From Bacteroidota bacterium (GTDB taxonomy: Bacteria; Bacteroidota; Bacteroidia; Palsa-965), in assembly GCA_016194975.1 (NCBI GenBank), contig JACQAM010000006.1, positions 153,071 through 217,070 on the forward strand: a stretch of DNA of 64,000 bases, given 5' to 3'. How positions within the stretch are numbered: the first letter of the stretch is position 1; each line of letters begins with the position of its first letter. Under the pieces are notes generated by a model. The model had not been told where the DNA came from, did no database searches, and was given only the letters and a program-made list of their open reading frames with translations. The position numbers were made by a program, and so were the translations under genes. Of the stretch, positions 49,355 to 58,454 are shown one piece after another.

Positions 49355-52300
49355 CTAATGCACGGCATCTTCAAGCGGAACTTTCTTTCCGTTTTTCCAC
49401 GCAACTATGAATGCATCCGTAATCCCTTTCTGCACCGCATCATTCTTCAGCACATCCGCTTCATCTTTACTCACGTACATTCCCACCTGATAATACGTAA
49501 GTCCTGTTTCTGAATCATAATAATTTTTCACTCCCTGCGATGAGAACCGGAGGATCTTCGTTGCAATTTCAAGCGGAACCTGCCCCTGGAAAGCACCGAG
49601 CTGAACGCAGAAAACTATTCCGGTATCGGGAATGAATTCGGAAGAAGAAGTATGCACCACATCAGTTGATGAAGAATTATTCTGCTGATCAGTATTTGCT
49701 GATTGCTGCTGAGAATTATTTTGCTGATTATTATTTGCCGATTGTTGCTGAGAATTATTTTGCTGATTGTTATTTGCTGATTGTTGCTGAGAATTATTTT
49801 GCTGATTGTTATTTGCTGATTGCTGCTGTGAATTATTTTGCTGATTATTATTTGCCGATTGTTGCTGTGAATTATTTTGCTGTGAATTATTAGGAACACC
49901 ATCTTCATATCCGCCTTCCACTTCCGGTGTGGGAGAAGTTTTTCCTTCTTTCTCCAATTCCTGCGCCTGCGCAATGGAAATGCGTTCACCATCGTAGTAC
50001 GCAGTGACAAATGCATCTGTCGCTCCATGCGCCACGATAGTACGCCTGGTGGCGATGGCCGAATTCACATCATTGTATTTTCCGGAAGAATAACGGATCT
50101 GTCCGTTCGGCGCTTTCGATGTGAAAAGTCCGCGGAGATGCTGCAGCCGCGCGTCGTTGGAATACGTATTGTAAACACCAACCTGCACCGTGTAGAATAA
50201 TCCTTTCACTTCGGAAACATCTTTTGCATTCGCAACGTTCTGATTGTTGACTGATGATTGTTGATCGTTGATTTGATTCTGCTGGTTGTTGTTTTGATTC
50301 TGATCAACAACAACCTGCTGCTGATTTCCATTTTGTCCGCTGCAATTGTAGGAGTCAGCAATGGAAACGCGTTTGCCATTACAGTAAGCTACCACGAAAG
50401 CATCTTTGTAACCGATAGCACGGATTTCATTTTTCGCATCATCGGCATTTTTGAAATTGGTGAATTTACCTGCGGTGTAGCGCGTCAATCCGGAACCTGC
50501 CGGTTCGCCGGTAACGGGCTGTACATTTTTGAAAAGATCCATCGGGATTGGATTGCGGAATGCGCCGATCTGAACTTTGTAAATAACACCTTCCGGCAAT
50601 TGCGGATTCATTTCTACAACCGCCGCTGTATTGGTATGAAGTTTCAATTCTTCACCGGGAGCAAGGCGATTCACTACTGAAGTTTGATTGTTGATGTTTG
50701 ATTGTTGATTGTTGATTTGATTTTGATTTTGGTTATCTGTTACGTGCTGATCAACATTCTGATTGTTGACTGATGATTGTTGATTGTTGATTTGATTCTG
50801 ATTATCCGTTACGTGCTGATCAACATTCTGATTGTTGACTGATGATTGTTGATCGTTGATTTGATTTTGATTATCCGCAACAATCTTTGCATTTGGATTT
50901 TCAGCATTCGCCACCGCTTTCACATCCGATTGTTGCTGTGCATCGAGTCCCTGCAAAAGTTGATCTGCTGTTTTGTGTTTATCAGTTGCATCAATACGAG
51001 CAGTTCCTGCCATGGCATTCACTGAATCACGCTTTGTGAGATCACTCTTTGCCGCTTCATTATATTTTTTCGACTGATCAACCAGCACTTGCTTTTTATT
51101 CGGATCAGTTTCATCTGCGGCCTGCATAGCGAAATCCTGCGCCTGAGAAATATTCTGATTGGCATCTGACTGGTAAGTTTCACCAAGTTTATTCAAACGC
51201 GAAGCTTCATCATCCGATTTTACAGCTTCAGCATTTTTCGATGCAAAGGAATTGTAAACAGAAGAATTTTTTATTGAGTCTGCTTTTTCGCTGCTCATCA
51301 CTTTTCCATTCGAAGGATCAATGATGTCCTTGTGAGTTATTGATTGCTGATTATTATTCTGATTCTGATTATCCGTCACATGCTGATCAACATTCTGATT
51401 GTTGACTGATGATTGTTGATTGTTGTTTTGATTCTGATTATCCGTTACGTGCTGATCAACATTCTGATTGTTGACTGATGATTGTTGATTGTTGTTTTGA
51501 TTCTGATTATCCGTTACGTGCTGATCAACATTCTGATTGTTGACTGATGATTGTTGATTGTTGATTTGATTTTGATTATCCGTTACATGCTGATCAACAT
51601 TCTGATTTTGATTATTAGCGACAAGCGGAGTTACTCCTGCTTTTTTATAATCGGCGAGTGCATCCTGCTGTTTCTGCAACGCTTGTTTTTCTTTTTCTTC
51701 TGCAGCTTTCTGGTGAATGTCTTTGGTGTAAGGATCGGAAGCCGAATCTGCTTTTTGACGTTCTGTTTTCGCATCGCCGAAAAGTTTCACCGATTCATCG
51801 GAAAGCAATTGTGCAGAAGCAACGGAAGGATCATCATTATTCGCCGAACCATTTTCATAATTCTTCAGTTGATCTGTATTCGAATTGAACTGCGCCCGGT
51901 TGGCCTCTCCCTGTTTCGCCGATGCCTGCGATTCTTTTTCCCACGCCTGGCGCTGCGCATCCGTGGCCTGCGCGAGTAATTTATCTTTCGCATCTCCATT
52001 CGCATTCGAAGCTGCATTGGTCAGCGAATCCTGCTTGTGATGCAAGCCATCGGCCTGCAAGGTGAGATCTTCTTTTTCTTTGATGGAATTCTGCGCCGCT
52101 GCTGCATCGTAATTTACATGCTGCTGCGACTGATTATTCTGCTGCTCATTCACATGCTGCTCCGCCACCATTGAATTCTGGCGTTCCTGCACGGCCAGCG
52201 CCTGTTTATCATTTGCCTGCTGGCGCAGATCCGTGATCTCTTTGCTGAGCTGATCCTGCTTTGTTTTGTTGTGTGTCTTCTGGAATTCTTTTTGTTTTGC

Positions 52301-55300
52301 ATCGGCCTGCGCATTCAGCGTGTCGGCCCAATCATCATAAATATCTGCTTTTGCAGTTGTGGAATCAGAACTTTTTCCTGCAACCGCCAGTTGATCCTGG
52401 AATTGCTTATCGGTATTCGCTGCCGCTACATTGGTATTCGCAGTGGATTGTTGCCCGGCAATTTTTGCATTGTTCTCCGCTTTTACAGCATCATTCTGTT
52501 TCTGCTTCTCATCTTTCTGCAATTGCGCAATATCTTTTTTGATCGCAGCTTGTTGTTTTTTATCGGTTGTTCCTGCTAATTCATAATTTTTTGCTTTCAC
52601 CTGGTCGTCGATCGTTGCTGCCCAGGTGGAATCTATTCTTGCAATTTCATTTTGTTTTTTCACCGGATCGGAAATTCCATCGGTCTGCGAAAGTTCAGAA
52701 GTGTACTGCTCATTCACCGCTTGCATATCCACAGCGGAATCCTGATTGTTGGTGTTTGATTGTTGATTGTTGACCTGGTTTTGATTTTGATTATCGGTGA
52801 TATGTTGATCAGTGTTTTGATTTTGATTATCAGTTACATTTTGATTGTTGGTGTTTGATTGTTGATTGTTGATTTGGTTTTGATTCTGATTAATAACAAC
52901 ATTCTGATCATTGTTCAAATTTGTGGGCGGGGCAAATGTGCGTGCATTGCCATTGTCATTCACCACCTGCTGGTAAGCAACCGCATCGGAACTGATCTGT
53001 TTTTTATCATCAGCAGAAACAGGCGCCGATGAAATGGAAGTATTCTTCGATTGCGATACCGTATTTTTTGCAGCGGCAAGCTGGTTATCGAGATCGTTGG
53101 TTTCATTCTGCAATATTTTTACGTTCGCATCATCTTTTGCGAGTTGCTGCTTATCATCATCCACATCTTCTTTTATTCCTGCAATTTGCTGATCGATCTG
53201 CGCACGCGCATCTGCATCTTTCTCTTTCGATTTATCACTTTCGAGCTGAACGATCTTATCTGACTTCATGGTAATATCGTCACGCATGTCTTTTGCATCA
53301 GCAGTTGCTTTGTCGAGTTCCTGGTGTTTCTTAGCCGATTCGTCCTGCAAATTATTCACCGTCTCCGTTTGATTCGAACGTACATCGGTCATTGCTTTTA
53401 AATCGCCCTCCATTTTTTCTGCTGCAGTAAGCGCTTTGCTGTCATTTTTATTCACCGCCTGGTCCAGCGCCGTTGCATACGATTTTGTTTCATCTGCTTC
53501 TTTCTGTTTCTGCGTTGCATCGTTATTCATCGCATCGGCAATTTCAAGAGCAGCCACCGTTTGCGATTCCAATGCATTGGCCTGCGACTGCAACTGCGCG
53601 GCTTTATCTTCCGCATTTTGTTTGTCGGGCCCATCTGCCATTGCATCAGCAGCATTTTTTGCATCGGTAGCTTCTTTCTGCTTTTCTTTCGCCTGCGAAT
53701 TCAACTGCATCGCATAATTGTAAGCCCGATCTGTTTGCGTTTTCAAAGTCGATGCATCGTTCTGCGTTGCATCTGCATCTTCGTACGCCGACGACACAAG
53801 TTCTGCATTGCTTACGTTAGTTGTTTTATGCTGATCGCCGGGATTGTTTTCTGTAATGCTGCTATCTGATGCTGCTGTATCAATGGACTGATCTGTATTT
53901 TGATTCTCATTTGAATTGGAATTATCAGCCAGCATCGCGGAATTATCTTCCGGCTTAATATCAAGTTTCGCTTTATCCTTCAGGAAAATCGGATCGAGCA
54001 TGGACGTATCACTTTCAAGATCGGTAGCAATAAATAATTTTCTGTCGCCACTTTCATCTTTGTAACCAATCACCTGGCTGATGGCTTTGATGGAATACTG
54101 GGGAGGAATAAGAACACTTTCCGTTTGAGTAGTAACTCCGCGATGCTCTACCGTGAAAGAATATTTTCCACCGTTGTTCGGTAACGTAATGAAATAACCA
54201 CCGCCTGCTGCGCTGCTTTTGTAAGTGCCCACCGTTTCTCCACTTGAGTTTTTCACGGTGATGTCGGCCGAATAATTGTAATCGCCCTCCGAAGGATGGA
54301 AATTTCCCTTTACCAAAACCAAATTCACCGGCTTGCGTTTTATCTGCACATGGTAAACCGTCATCTTTCCTTTCGGGCTGTTCCTGTTCGAAGCGAAATA
54401 CGCAGTTGACTCATCGTAATCTGTTACAAAAAGAATATCATCGTCAGTAGAATTAATTGCGAAATCTACATTCACCGGTTTTTCCCAGGAATTGGTTTCA
54501 TCATTGTATTCCGAACGGAAAATATCATACCCGCCCATACTGTTGTGCCCCTTCGAAGAGAAATAAAGAACTTTTCCATTCGGATGCAGGAACGGATAAT
54601 CTTCATCGTACTCGGTGTTGATCGGGTAACCGGGATTGATGGGTTTTCCCCATTGCCCGTTAGGCAGACGATTCACGATGTAAATATCTTTTCCGTTCGA
54701 CTCGTCATTTCCATAGGAAGAAAATGCCAGTTCATTTTTTTCGCCGGCAAGAAAAATAATGGAGTTCTCTCCTTTTTTCTTGTCGAGCGGAGTTTTAAAA
54801 TCATCTGGCTTCACGAGTAATTGTCCGCTGTAGCCGGCGGTGGTAAGATCGTACCGCCTCCAGAAATCGAGTTCGCTCAGTTCTGCTTTGTCTATCACAT
54901 AAATATCGGTGATGGCCTTCAGCATTTTTTTTCCGGTCTTGCACATCGCGATCTGGTTATCGACCTGCAGTTTCTCCGATTTTTTTTCTCCCGCCACTGT
55001 TTTGAATTTTGAATACGCAACTATTGCCTGGTCGAACTGGTAATTCAAATGATAAGCCCGGCCCAGGTAATACCACACATCGGGCTCTACTCCCGGACTC
55101 TTCGAAGCTTTTTCAAGAAAAGAAAGCGCCTGGTCTTTATCGGAACTCGCAAACAAAACACAAACTCCATAGCGGTAATTCAGCCCCGGATCTTCTTTGT
55201 CATTTGCCAGCAAACCGGAATACAAGGGCATTGCGGCCACATAATCTTCGGCTTCAAAAAGCATATCTGCATTTTTCCGGGTCTCAGCAGGAGTCTGTGA

Positions 55301-55372
55301 ATGAAGAGGAATATAGCTTATGAGGGTCGCTATTGCAACGAACAAAAAAACCAGAATTTTCCTTCTACGCAT
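49355..55372 (-). CDS. giant TPR/PD40/coiled-coil protein with three SPOR-like domains
   Basis: 2005 residues. Signal peptide (RRRKILVFLFVAIATLISYI) to about 26; TPR region about 30-150 (DMLFEAEDYVAAMPLYSGLL, YYLGRAYHLNYQFDQAIVAY); PD40 propeller repeats about 205-345 (DYPFLHPNGKVLYFSSKGHN); a carboxypeptidase-regulatory-type sandwich about 355-450; then coiled coils (about 520-800, 915-1240, 1380-1500) separated by Asn/Gln-rich linkers with repeats near 822-878, 1257-1325 and 1498-1562. Three SPOR-like domains begin YKVQIGAF (about 1588), YTVQVGVY (about 1720) and FCVQLGAF (about 1922). Related Bacteroidota proteins carry an OmpA domain at this place; here SPOR domains, which bind denuded peptidoglycan, take over. 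Probably periplasmic envelope scaffold; function inferred only. Confidence 0.85.
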   Translation of the reverse strand: MRRRKILVFLFVAIATLISYIPLHSQTPAETRKNADMLFEAEDYVAAMPLYSGLLANDKEDPGLNYRYGVCVLFASSDKDQALSFLEKASKSPGVEPDVWYYLGRAYHLNYQFDQAIVAYSKFKTVAGEKKSEKLQVDNQIAMCKTGKKMLKAITDIYVIDKAELSELDFWRRYDLTTAGYSGQLLVKPDDFKTPLDKKKGENSIIFLAGEKNELAFSSYGNDESNGKDIYIVNRLPNGQWGKPINPGYPINTEYDEDYPFLHPNGKVLYFSSKGHNSMGGYDIFRSEYNDETNSWEKPVNVDFAINSTDDDILFVTDYDESTAYFASNRNSPKGKMTVYHVQIKRKPVNLVLVKGNFHPSEGDYNYSADITVKNSSGETVGTYKSSAAGGGYFITLPNNGGKYSFTVEHRGVTTQTESVLIPPQYSIKAISQVIGYKDESGDRKLFIATDLESDTSMLDPIFLKDKAKLDIKPEDNSAMLADNSNSNENQNTDQSIDTAASDSSITENNPGDQHKTTNVSNAELVSSAYEDADATQNDASTLKTQTDRAYNYAMQLNSQAKEKQKEATDAKNAADAMADGPDKQNAEDKAAQLQSQANALESQTVAALEIADAMNNDATQKQKEADETKSYATALDQAVNKNDSKALTAAEKMEGDLKAMTDVRSNQTETVNNLQDESAKKHQELDKATADAKDMRDDITMKSDKIVQLESDKSKEKDADARAQIDQQIAGIKEDVDDDKQQLAKDDANVKILQNETNDLDNQLAAAKNTVSQSKNTSISSAPVSADDKKQISSDAVAYQQVVNDNGNARTFAPPTNLNNDQNVVINQNQNQINNQQSNTNNQNVTDNQNQNTDQHITDNQNQNQVNNQQSNTNNQDSAVDMQAVNEQYTSELSQTDGISDPVKKQNEIARIDSTWAATIDDQVKAKNYELAGTTDKKQQAAIKKDIAQLQKDEKQKQNDAVKAENNAKIAGQQSTANTNVAAANTDKQFQDQLAVAGKSSDSTTAKADIYDDWADTLNAQADAKQKEFQKTHNKTKQDQLSKEITDLRQQANDKQALAVQERQNSMVAEQHVNEQQNNQSQQHVNYDAAAAQNSIKEKEDLTLQADGLHHKQDSLTNAASNANGDAKDKLLAQATDAQRQAWEKESQASAKQGEANRAQFNSNTDQLKNYENGSANNDDPSVASAQLLSDESVKLFGDAKTERQKADSASDPYTKDIHQKAAEEKEKQALQKQQDALADYKKAGVTPLVANNQNQNVDQHVTDNQNQINNQQSSVNNQNVDQHVTDNQNQNNNQQSSVNNQNVDQHVTDNQNQNNNQQSSVNNQNVDQHVTDNQNQNNNQQSITHKDIIDPSNGKVMSSEKADSIKNSSVYNSFASKNAEAVKSDDEASRLNKLGETYQSDANQNISQAQDFAMQAADETDPNKKQVLVDQSKKYNEAAKSDLTKRDSVNAMAGTARIDATDKHKTADQLLQGLDAQQQSDVKAVANAENPNAKIVADNQNQINDQQSSVNNQNVDQHVTDNQNQINNQQSSVNNQNVDQHVTDNQNQNQINNQQSNINNQTSVVNRLAPGEELKLHTNTAAVVEMNPQLPEGVIYKVQIGAFRNPIPMDLFKNVQPVTGEPAGSGLTRYTAGKFTNFKNADDAKNEIRAIGYKDAFVVAYCNGKRVSIADSYNCSGQNGNQQQVVVDQNQNNNQQNQINDQQSSVNNQNVANAKDVSEVKGLFYTVQVGVYNTYSNDARLQHLRGLFTSKAPNGQIRYSSGKYNDVNSAIATRRTIVAHGATDAFVTAYYDGERISIAQAQELEKEGKTSPTPEVEGGYEDGVPNNSQQNNSQQQSANNNQQNNSQQQSANNNQQNNSQQQSANNNQQNNSQQQSANNNQQNNSQQQSANTDQQNNSSSTDVVHTSSSEFIPDTGIVFCVQLGAFQGQVPLEIATKILRFSSQGVKNYYDSETGLTYYQVGMYVSKDEADVLKNDAVQKGITDAFIVAWKNGKKVPLEDAVH
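49681..49890. repeat. 39-bp tandem repeat inside the giant gene
   Basis: About five units encoding NNSQQQSANNNQQ on the minus strand (residues about 1828-1898), between SPOR-like domains 2 and 3. Units are nearly identical at DNA level, with silent or near-silent variants. Confidence 0.9.
51397..51603. repeat. 69-bp tandem repeat inside the giant gene
   Basis: Three consecutive 69-bp units (51397, 51466, 51535), encoding on the minus strand a 23-residue unit containing NVDQHVTDNQNQ and QQSSVNNQ. Related single units recur near 50690-50880 and 52740-52910. Confidence 0.92.
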
Positions 55373-55618
55373 TTCGTTTCAGGAGATCAAAAAAAATTTC
55401 AGGCGTTTTACCGGCCTGTCATTCAGTAATACTTCCCCAAAGTACAAGGATTAAGGGTTACACTTAAGATGCAAGAAACGCCTGATTTCCACAGGGGATA
55501 GTTAATTAAAACGGCAGAGTTTTTTCACGGGATAAATCTGTCCCTACCCCGTTCGGGATAATAACGCTTCACAAGGCATTTAGTTACCGATTTAACTTCT
55601 TTTTCAGTTACGAATTAC

Positions 55619-55636
55619 TCCCGATAGCTATCGGGA
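55619..55636. repeat. CCCGATA palindrome (copy 3)
   Basis: TCCCGATAGCTATCGGGA, perfectly symmetric, 12 bases upstream of the next gene start. The rest of the region 55373-55618 between divergent genes shows no clear promoter or gene. Confidence 0.8.
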
Positions 55637-55647
55637 TCAATACTAAG

Positions 55648-56418
55648 ATGCTGTTTAAATTTCATAGCCCGGCTAATGATGCGTGGCGGGTACATAATTA
55701 TGCGTTCCGAAGCCCTCGCGATGCGTGGCGAGGCCATAATTATGCCTTCCGAAGCCCTCGTTATGCGTGGCGAGGGCATAATTATGCGTTCCGAAGCCCT
55801 TCTAAAGATTCAACACTGGAAAGAATTACCGTGTTGGATACAACTTGGAATGGTCGTCAAATGACATTCATTCACATTGTAAATGTAATTCAGGATTCAC
55901 TTATAATAAACCTTCAGGGTTATAATTCTGAATCTATGGCTATATCGAAAACTGCGATTGATTCGGACATTTCTTATCGTATCCTTTCAATAAGCCAGAA
56001 CTGGAAACGTTGTCCGATGGTTTTTTGGGGTGACACCCTTTGCGCATTTTCTATAGCAAACATGGCTGGAACTTCTCGCGCCATGATACACCTGCTTGTT
56101 GTTGATAAAAATTCAGGCCTTAGAATTTTACTTAATGATACTGGAAATTACAGAGCTGTTCTGCAGGGCCAGGTTTATTTTATCCCTGTTAACGCCAAAC
56201 AAGGTTTGTGCTACATCCATAACAGTCCCTGCGACAGTGCAGAGGTATATTACCGAGCTGTTTTCAAGTATAGAGTAACAACCAAAGGTTTTGTGCAGGT
56301 CGGCAATCCCTGGAATATGTATTTGCCAGATCAATATGACACACTACTTTATCCTAACAATAGCTCGGTTGAAGGCTACCGGAAATATTTCACGAAAGTT
56401 TTTTCCAAACACAAATGA
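55648..56418 (+). CDS. hypothetical protein with 14-residue N-terminal repeats
   Basis: 256 residues from ATG 55648. Residues 11-52 are three 14-residue repeats (DAWRGHNYAFRSPR type) coded by 42-bp DNA repeats. The rest is beta-rich (MTFIHIVNVIQDSLIINLQG, then MVFWGDTLCAFSIANMAG and VYYRAVFKYRVTTKGFVQVG) without a family match. There is no signal peptide; an export signal may have been lost when the repeats arose, or the true start may lie after them. First of three genes joined by ATGA overlaps. Confidence 0.5.
   Translation: MLFKFHSPANDAWRVHNYAFRSPRDAWRGHNYAFRSPRYAWRGHNYAFRSPSKDSTLERITVLDTTWNGRQMTFIHIVNVIQDSLIINLQGYNSESMAISKTAIDSDISYRILSISQNWKRCPMVFWGDTLCAFSIANMAGTSRAMIHLLVVDKNSGLRILLNDTGNYRAVLQGQVYFIPVNAKQGLCYIHNSPCDSAEVYYRAVFKYRVTTKGFVQVGNPWNMYLPDQYDTLLYPNNSSVEGYRKYFTKVFSKHK
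55678..55803. repeat. three 42-bp direct repeats with internal palindromes
   Basis: Units at 55678, 55720 and 55762. Each holds CATAATTATG-type symmetry (CGCATAATTATGCG is nearly complete in units 1 and 3) and GCCCTCG/CGAGGGC pairs, so the DNA can fold into nested hairpins, while staying in frame with the gene. Confidence 0.88.
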
Positions 56419-56870
56419 TAATGGTTGCGTATCGGAATGAAAATTTAATTACACTTGAGGCGGAACTTTCCTGGTTGCAGTCAGTTATTGCATTGAAAGG
56501 GATCGAAAAATCTTCTGATGGTTCACCATCTGAAAATTTCTTCAAAGCAGCCGATGCGTGGAAGGGTACAACAAAAGAAGGTGCTCATAAAAATATTCCA
56601 CTCCCCAAAAGTGCGGGAAAAATAAAAGTAAAGGAATCCAATCTGGACAAAACCGAAGGTGATATTAATTCGGCAACAGTTTCTTCAAAACTTGCCATGG
56701 GTACAGACTGCAGAATTGTGGATGCGCAGGATTTTAATGGGGAAACCTATGTTCTTGTCCGTTCTTTATACACAGAAACCAAAAATCCATTCAGTGGTTG
56801 GGTAAAAGACGGTGATGTCGATACCGACATTATGTTACCGAATTTCAAAAGTTCCAAGCAACCCCAATGA
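56415..56870 (+). CDS. hypothetical protein with SH3-like C-terminus
   Basis: 151 residues. The ATG overlaps the preceding stop (ATGA). The first half is helical and polar (LEAELSWLQSVIALKGIEKS), the middle is a Lys/Ser-rich linker, and the end VSSKLAMGTDCRIVDAQDFN, ETYVLVRSLYTETKN, GWVKDGDVDTDI resembles a bacterial SH3-like barrel. No signal peptide. Middle gene of the three-gene operon; function not recognised. Confidence 0.55.
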   Translation: MIMVAYRNENLITLEAELSWLQSVIALKGIEKSSDGSPSENFFKAADAWKGTTKEGAHKNIPLPKSAGKIKVKESNLDKTEGDINSATVSSKLAMGTDCRIVDAQDFNGETYVLVRSLYTETKNPFSGWVKDGDVDTDIMLPNFKSSKQPQ

Positions 56871-57535
56871 CCTCCCGCTACTCTTTGCTTTTCGTTGCGA
56901 TGGTAGCCCTTATACCTTCTGCTGTTTTTGCAACCCAACCAACCAACTGTGACAGCGTAGAAAAAGTTCTTTTGGAACAACTCTCTTCAATTCATTTTCT
57001 GCACTTGTATTCAGAAGGGATAGACGAAGGTGATACCGTTTTATTCATTAATAAAATATGGGAAGAGGAATCAAACCGATGTGCAATTGAAAATATTATC
57101 CGTAATAAAAAAGGAAGTAAAAGAGTTCAGTTCTTTGCAGCTGAAATACTTCTTGAAAATTGCAAAGAAATCCCGGCAGATATTGACCGCGCGGAATTGG
57201 GGAAACTTTACGCGCACGCCATCAGAAGAAACTATACCAGGGGACAGAATTATTGGGGAATGTATGCTGAAAATGATACAGGGATAGTCGGAGCACATCT
57301 CGTTAAGATCGGAAAACCTGCTATTCCGGCATTGACAGAACTGCTTCATAACCGATGGGGTGTTCATTACTATGGAAGTAAATCGGCAGAAGAGGGAAAT
57401 GCATTCGGATACAGAAAAAAAGATGTTGCCGCGTTTTACATCAGAATAATAATGAACATTGATCTTCCCTGGCCGGAAACCAGGAAAGAGCGCAATATCA
57501 TGATAAAGAGATTGAAAAAAGAGATCAGAAAATAA
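56867..57535 (+). CDS. secreted HEAT-like protein
   Basis: 222 residues; ATG overlaps the preceding stop (ATGA). Signal peptide MTSRYSLLFVAMVALIPSAV, cleaved near FA-TQPT. One HEAT-like hairpin is visible (GAHLVKIGKPAIPALTELLH), and other segments (IPADIDRAELGKLYAHAIRR) could be further helices. Last gene of the operon 55648-57535. The three genes differ from their neighbours in having no known homologues to me, and may be accessory. Confidence 0.55.
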   Translation: MTSRYSLLFVAMVALIPSAVFATQPTNCDSVEKVLLEQLSSIHFLHLYSEGIDEGDTVLFINKIWEEESNRCAIENIIRNKKGSKRVQFFAAEILLENCKEIPADIDRAELGKLYAHAIRRNYTRGQNYWGMYAENDTGIVGAHLVKIGKPAIPALTELLHNRWGVHYYGSKSAEEGNAFGYRKKDVAAFYIRIIMNIDLPWPETRKERNIMIKRLKKEIRK

Positions 57536-57634
57536 GTCGCCATCGTCATCCTGTGTCCCTCCCCCCGAATCTCCTTCAGAATAAAAGTAGACAAAAAGGC
57601 CTAACTTTAAAACTGAAGCAAAATGAAAAAATAA

Positions 57635-57844
57635 AAATTCAGCGAGAGCCAGATTATCAGTGGAGGTAATGTTGAACTTGGATTTGCCTTTGAAAAATAC
57701 GCCTACGGTTTTTATGATCCATTAATGCCGGCAGGATCATGGCAGATTGATTTCAATAATAATTTTGAAAAAAATATTGCAAATATCTTCAATAGATTTT
57801 ACGCATTGAATTTGCTAAATTTATTGAACAGTAAACTCATAATA
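57635..57844 (+). pseudogene. possible remnant reading frame
   Basis: ATG AAA AAA TAA at 57623 is followed in frame by an open stretch reading SQIISGGNVELGFAFEKYAY and GFYDPLMPAGSWQIDFNN, then continuing open into the lipoprotein gene. The text looks protein-like (Gly, aromatic and turn pattern) but has no start or signal, so it may be the remains of an older gene cut by a stop. Weak evidence. Confidence 0.3.
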
Positions 57845-58258
57845 ATGAAACGATATTTGATATTTCTTTTGCAATTTTCCATCTTGGGTTCATCCTGTAA
57901 ACCGTATCTCAAGTCGGGCTTAAAAAAAGAATATGTTTCCTGCAATTTCTTTCGTCCTATGAAAGATATTCTTAGATTGAAAAAAAACAATTCTTTCATA
58001 CGTATAGTTGAAAGTTCAGATACCGGACCAAGATCAAGAAGTATCGGCTACTGGAGAATAGATGGTGACATGCTAATACTGGATTATAAGACAAGTAAAG
58101 ATCTGCGCACTAAAAAGAAAACCATTTACTCCTCCTCGGGAATTTCAATACGGATCGATACTTTCTATTTTCATGAAGGAAAGATTTATGGAGATAAAGA
58201 AGGAGAAACCTATAAGAATAATTTTGAAGATTCTGCTCTATGTCGTTGTAAATATTAA
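57845..58258 (+). CDS. small lipoprotein of unknown function
   Basis: 137 residues from ATG 57845. The signal MKRYLIFLLQFSILGSSC ends in a lipobox (GSSC). The mature domain YVSCNFFRPMKDILRLKKNN, SRSIGYWRIDGDMLILDYKT and IDTFYFHEGKIYGDKEGETY is a small beta-rich fold, reminiscent of lipocalin-like lipoproteins with the GxWxxDGDxLxL motif. An ATG at 57725 would add an unrelated N-terminal piece and is rejected. Confidence 0.62.
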   Translation: MKRYLIFLLQFSILGSSCKPYLKSGLKKEYVSCNFFRPMKDILRLKKNNSFIRIVESSDTGPRSRSIGYWRIDGDMLILDYKTSKDLRTKKKTIYSSSGISIRIDTFYFHEGKIYGDKEGETYKNNFEDSALCRCKY

Positions 58259-58454
58259 GAGGCTGTTTAAAATTCATTTTTGGGAATTGTTATGATGCCA
58301 TTTTTGTTCAGCCGAGACGCATTTTGCAGGCCATAGTGGAGCGACTACGGCCAAGAAATGCAACCCCGCCTGCTAAAGGAAAATGGGTCGTGCGTGGGCG
58401 GGCAGGGAAGGATGGACAAAAACACAGATTAGAATAAATTAATTTCTAAATCAT
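58259..58454. other. intergenic region, possible mobile-element remnant
   Basis: Starts AGGCTGTTTAAAATTC, which looks like the end of a mobile element, and contains an imperfect hairpin GGCCATAGT...ACTACGGCC (58331-58354) with GC-richer sequence than its surroundings. No matching second end is found. No gene is seen. Confidence 0.35.
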
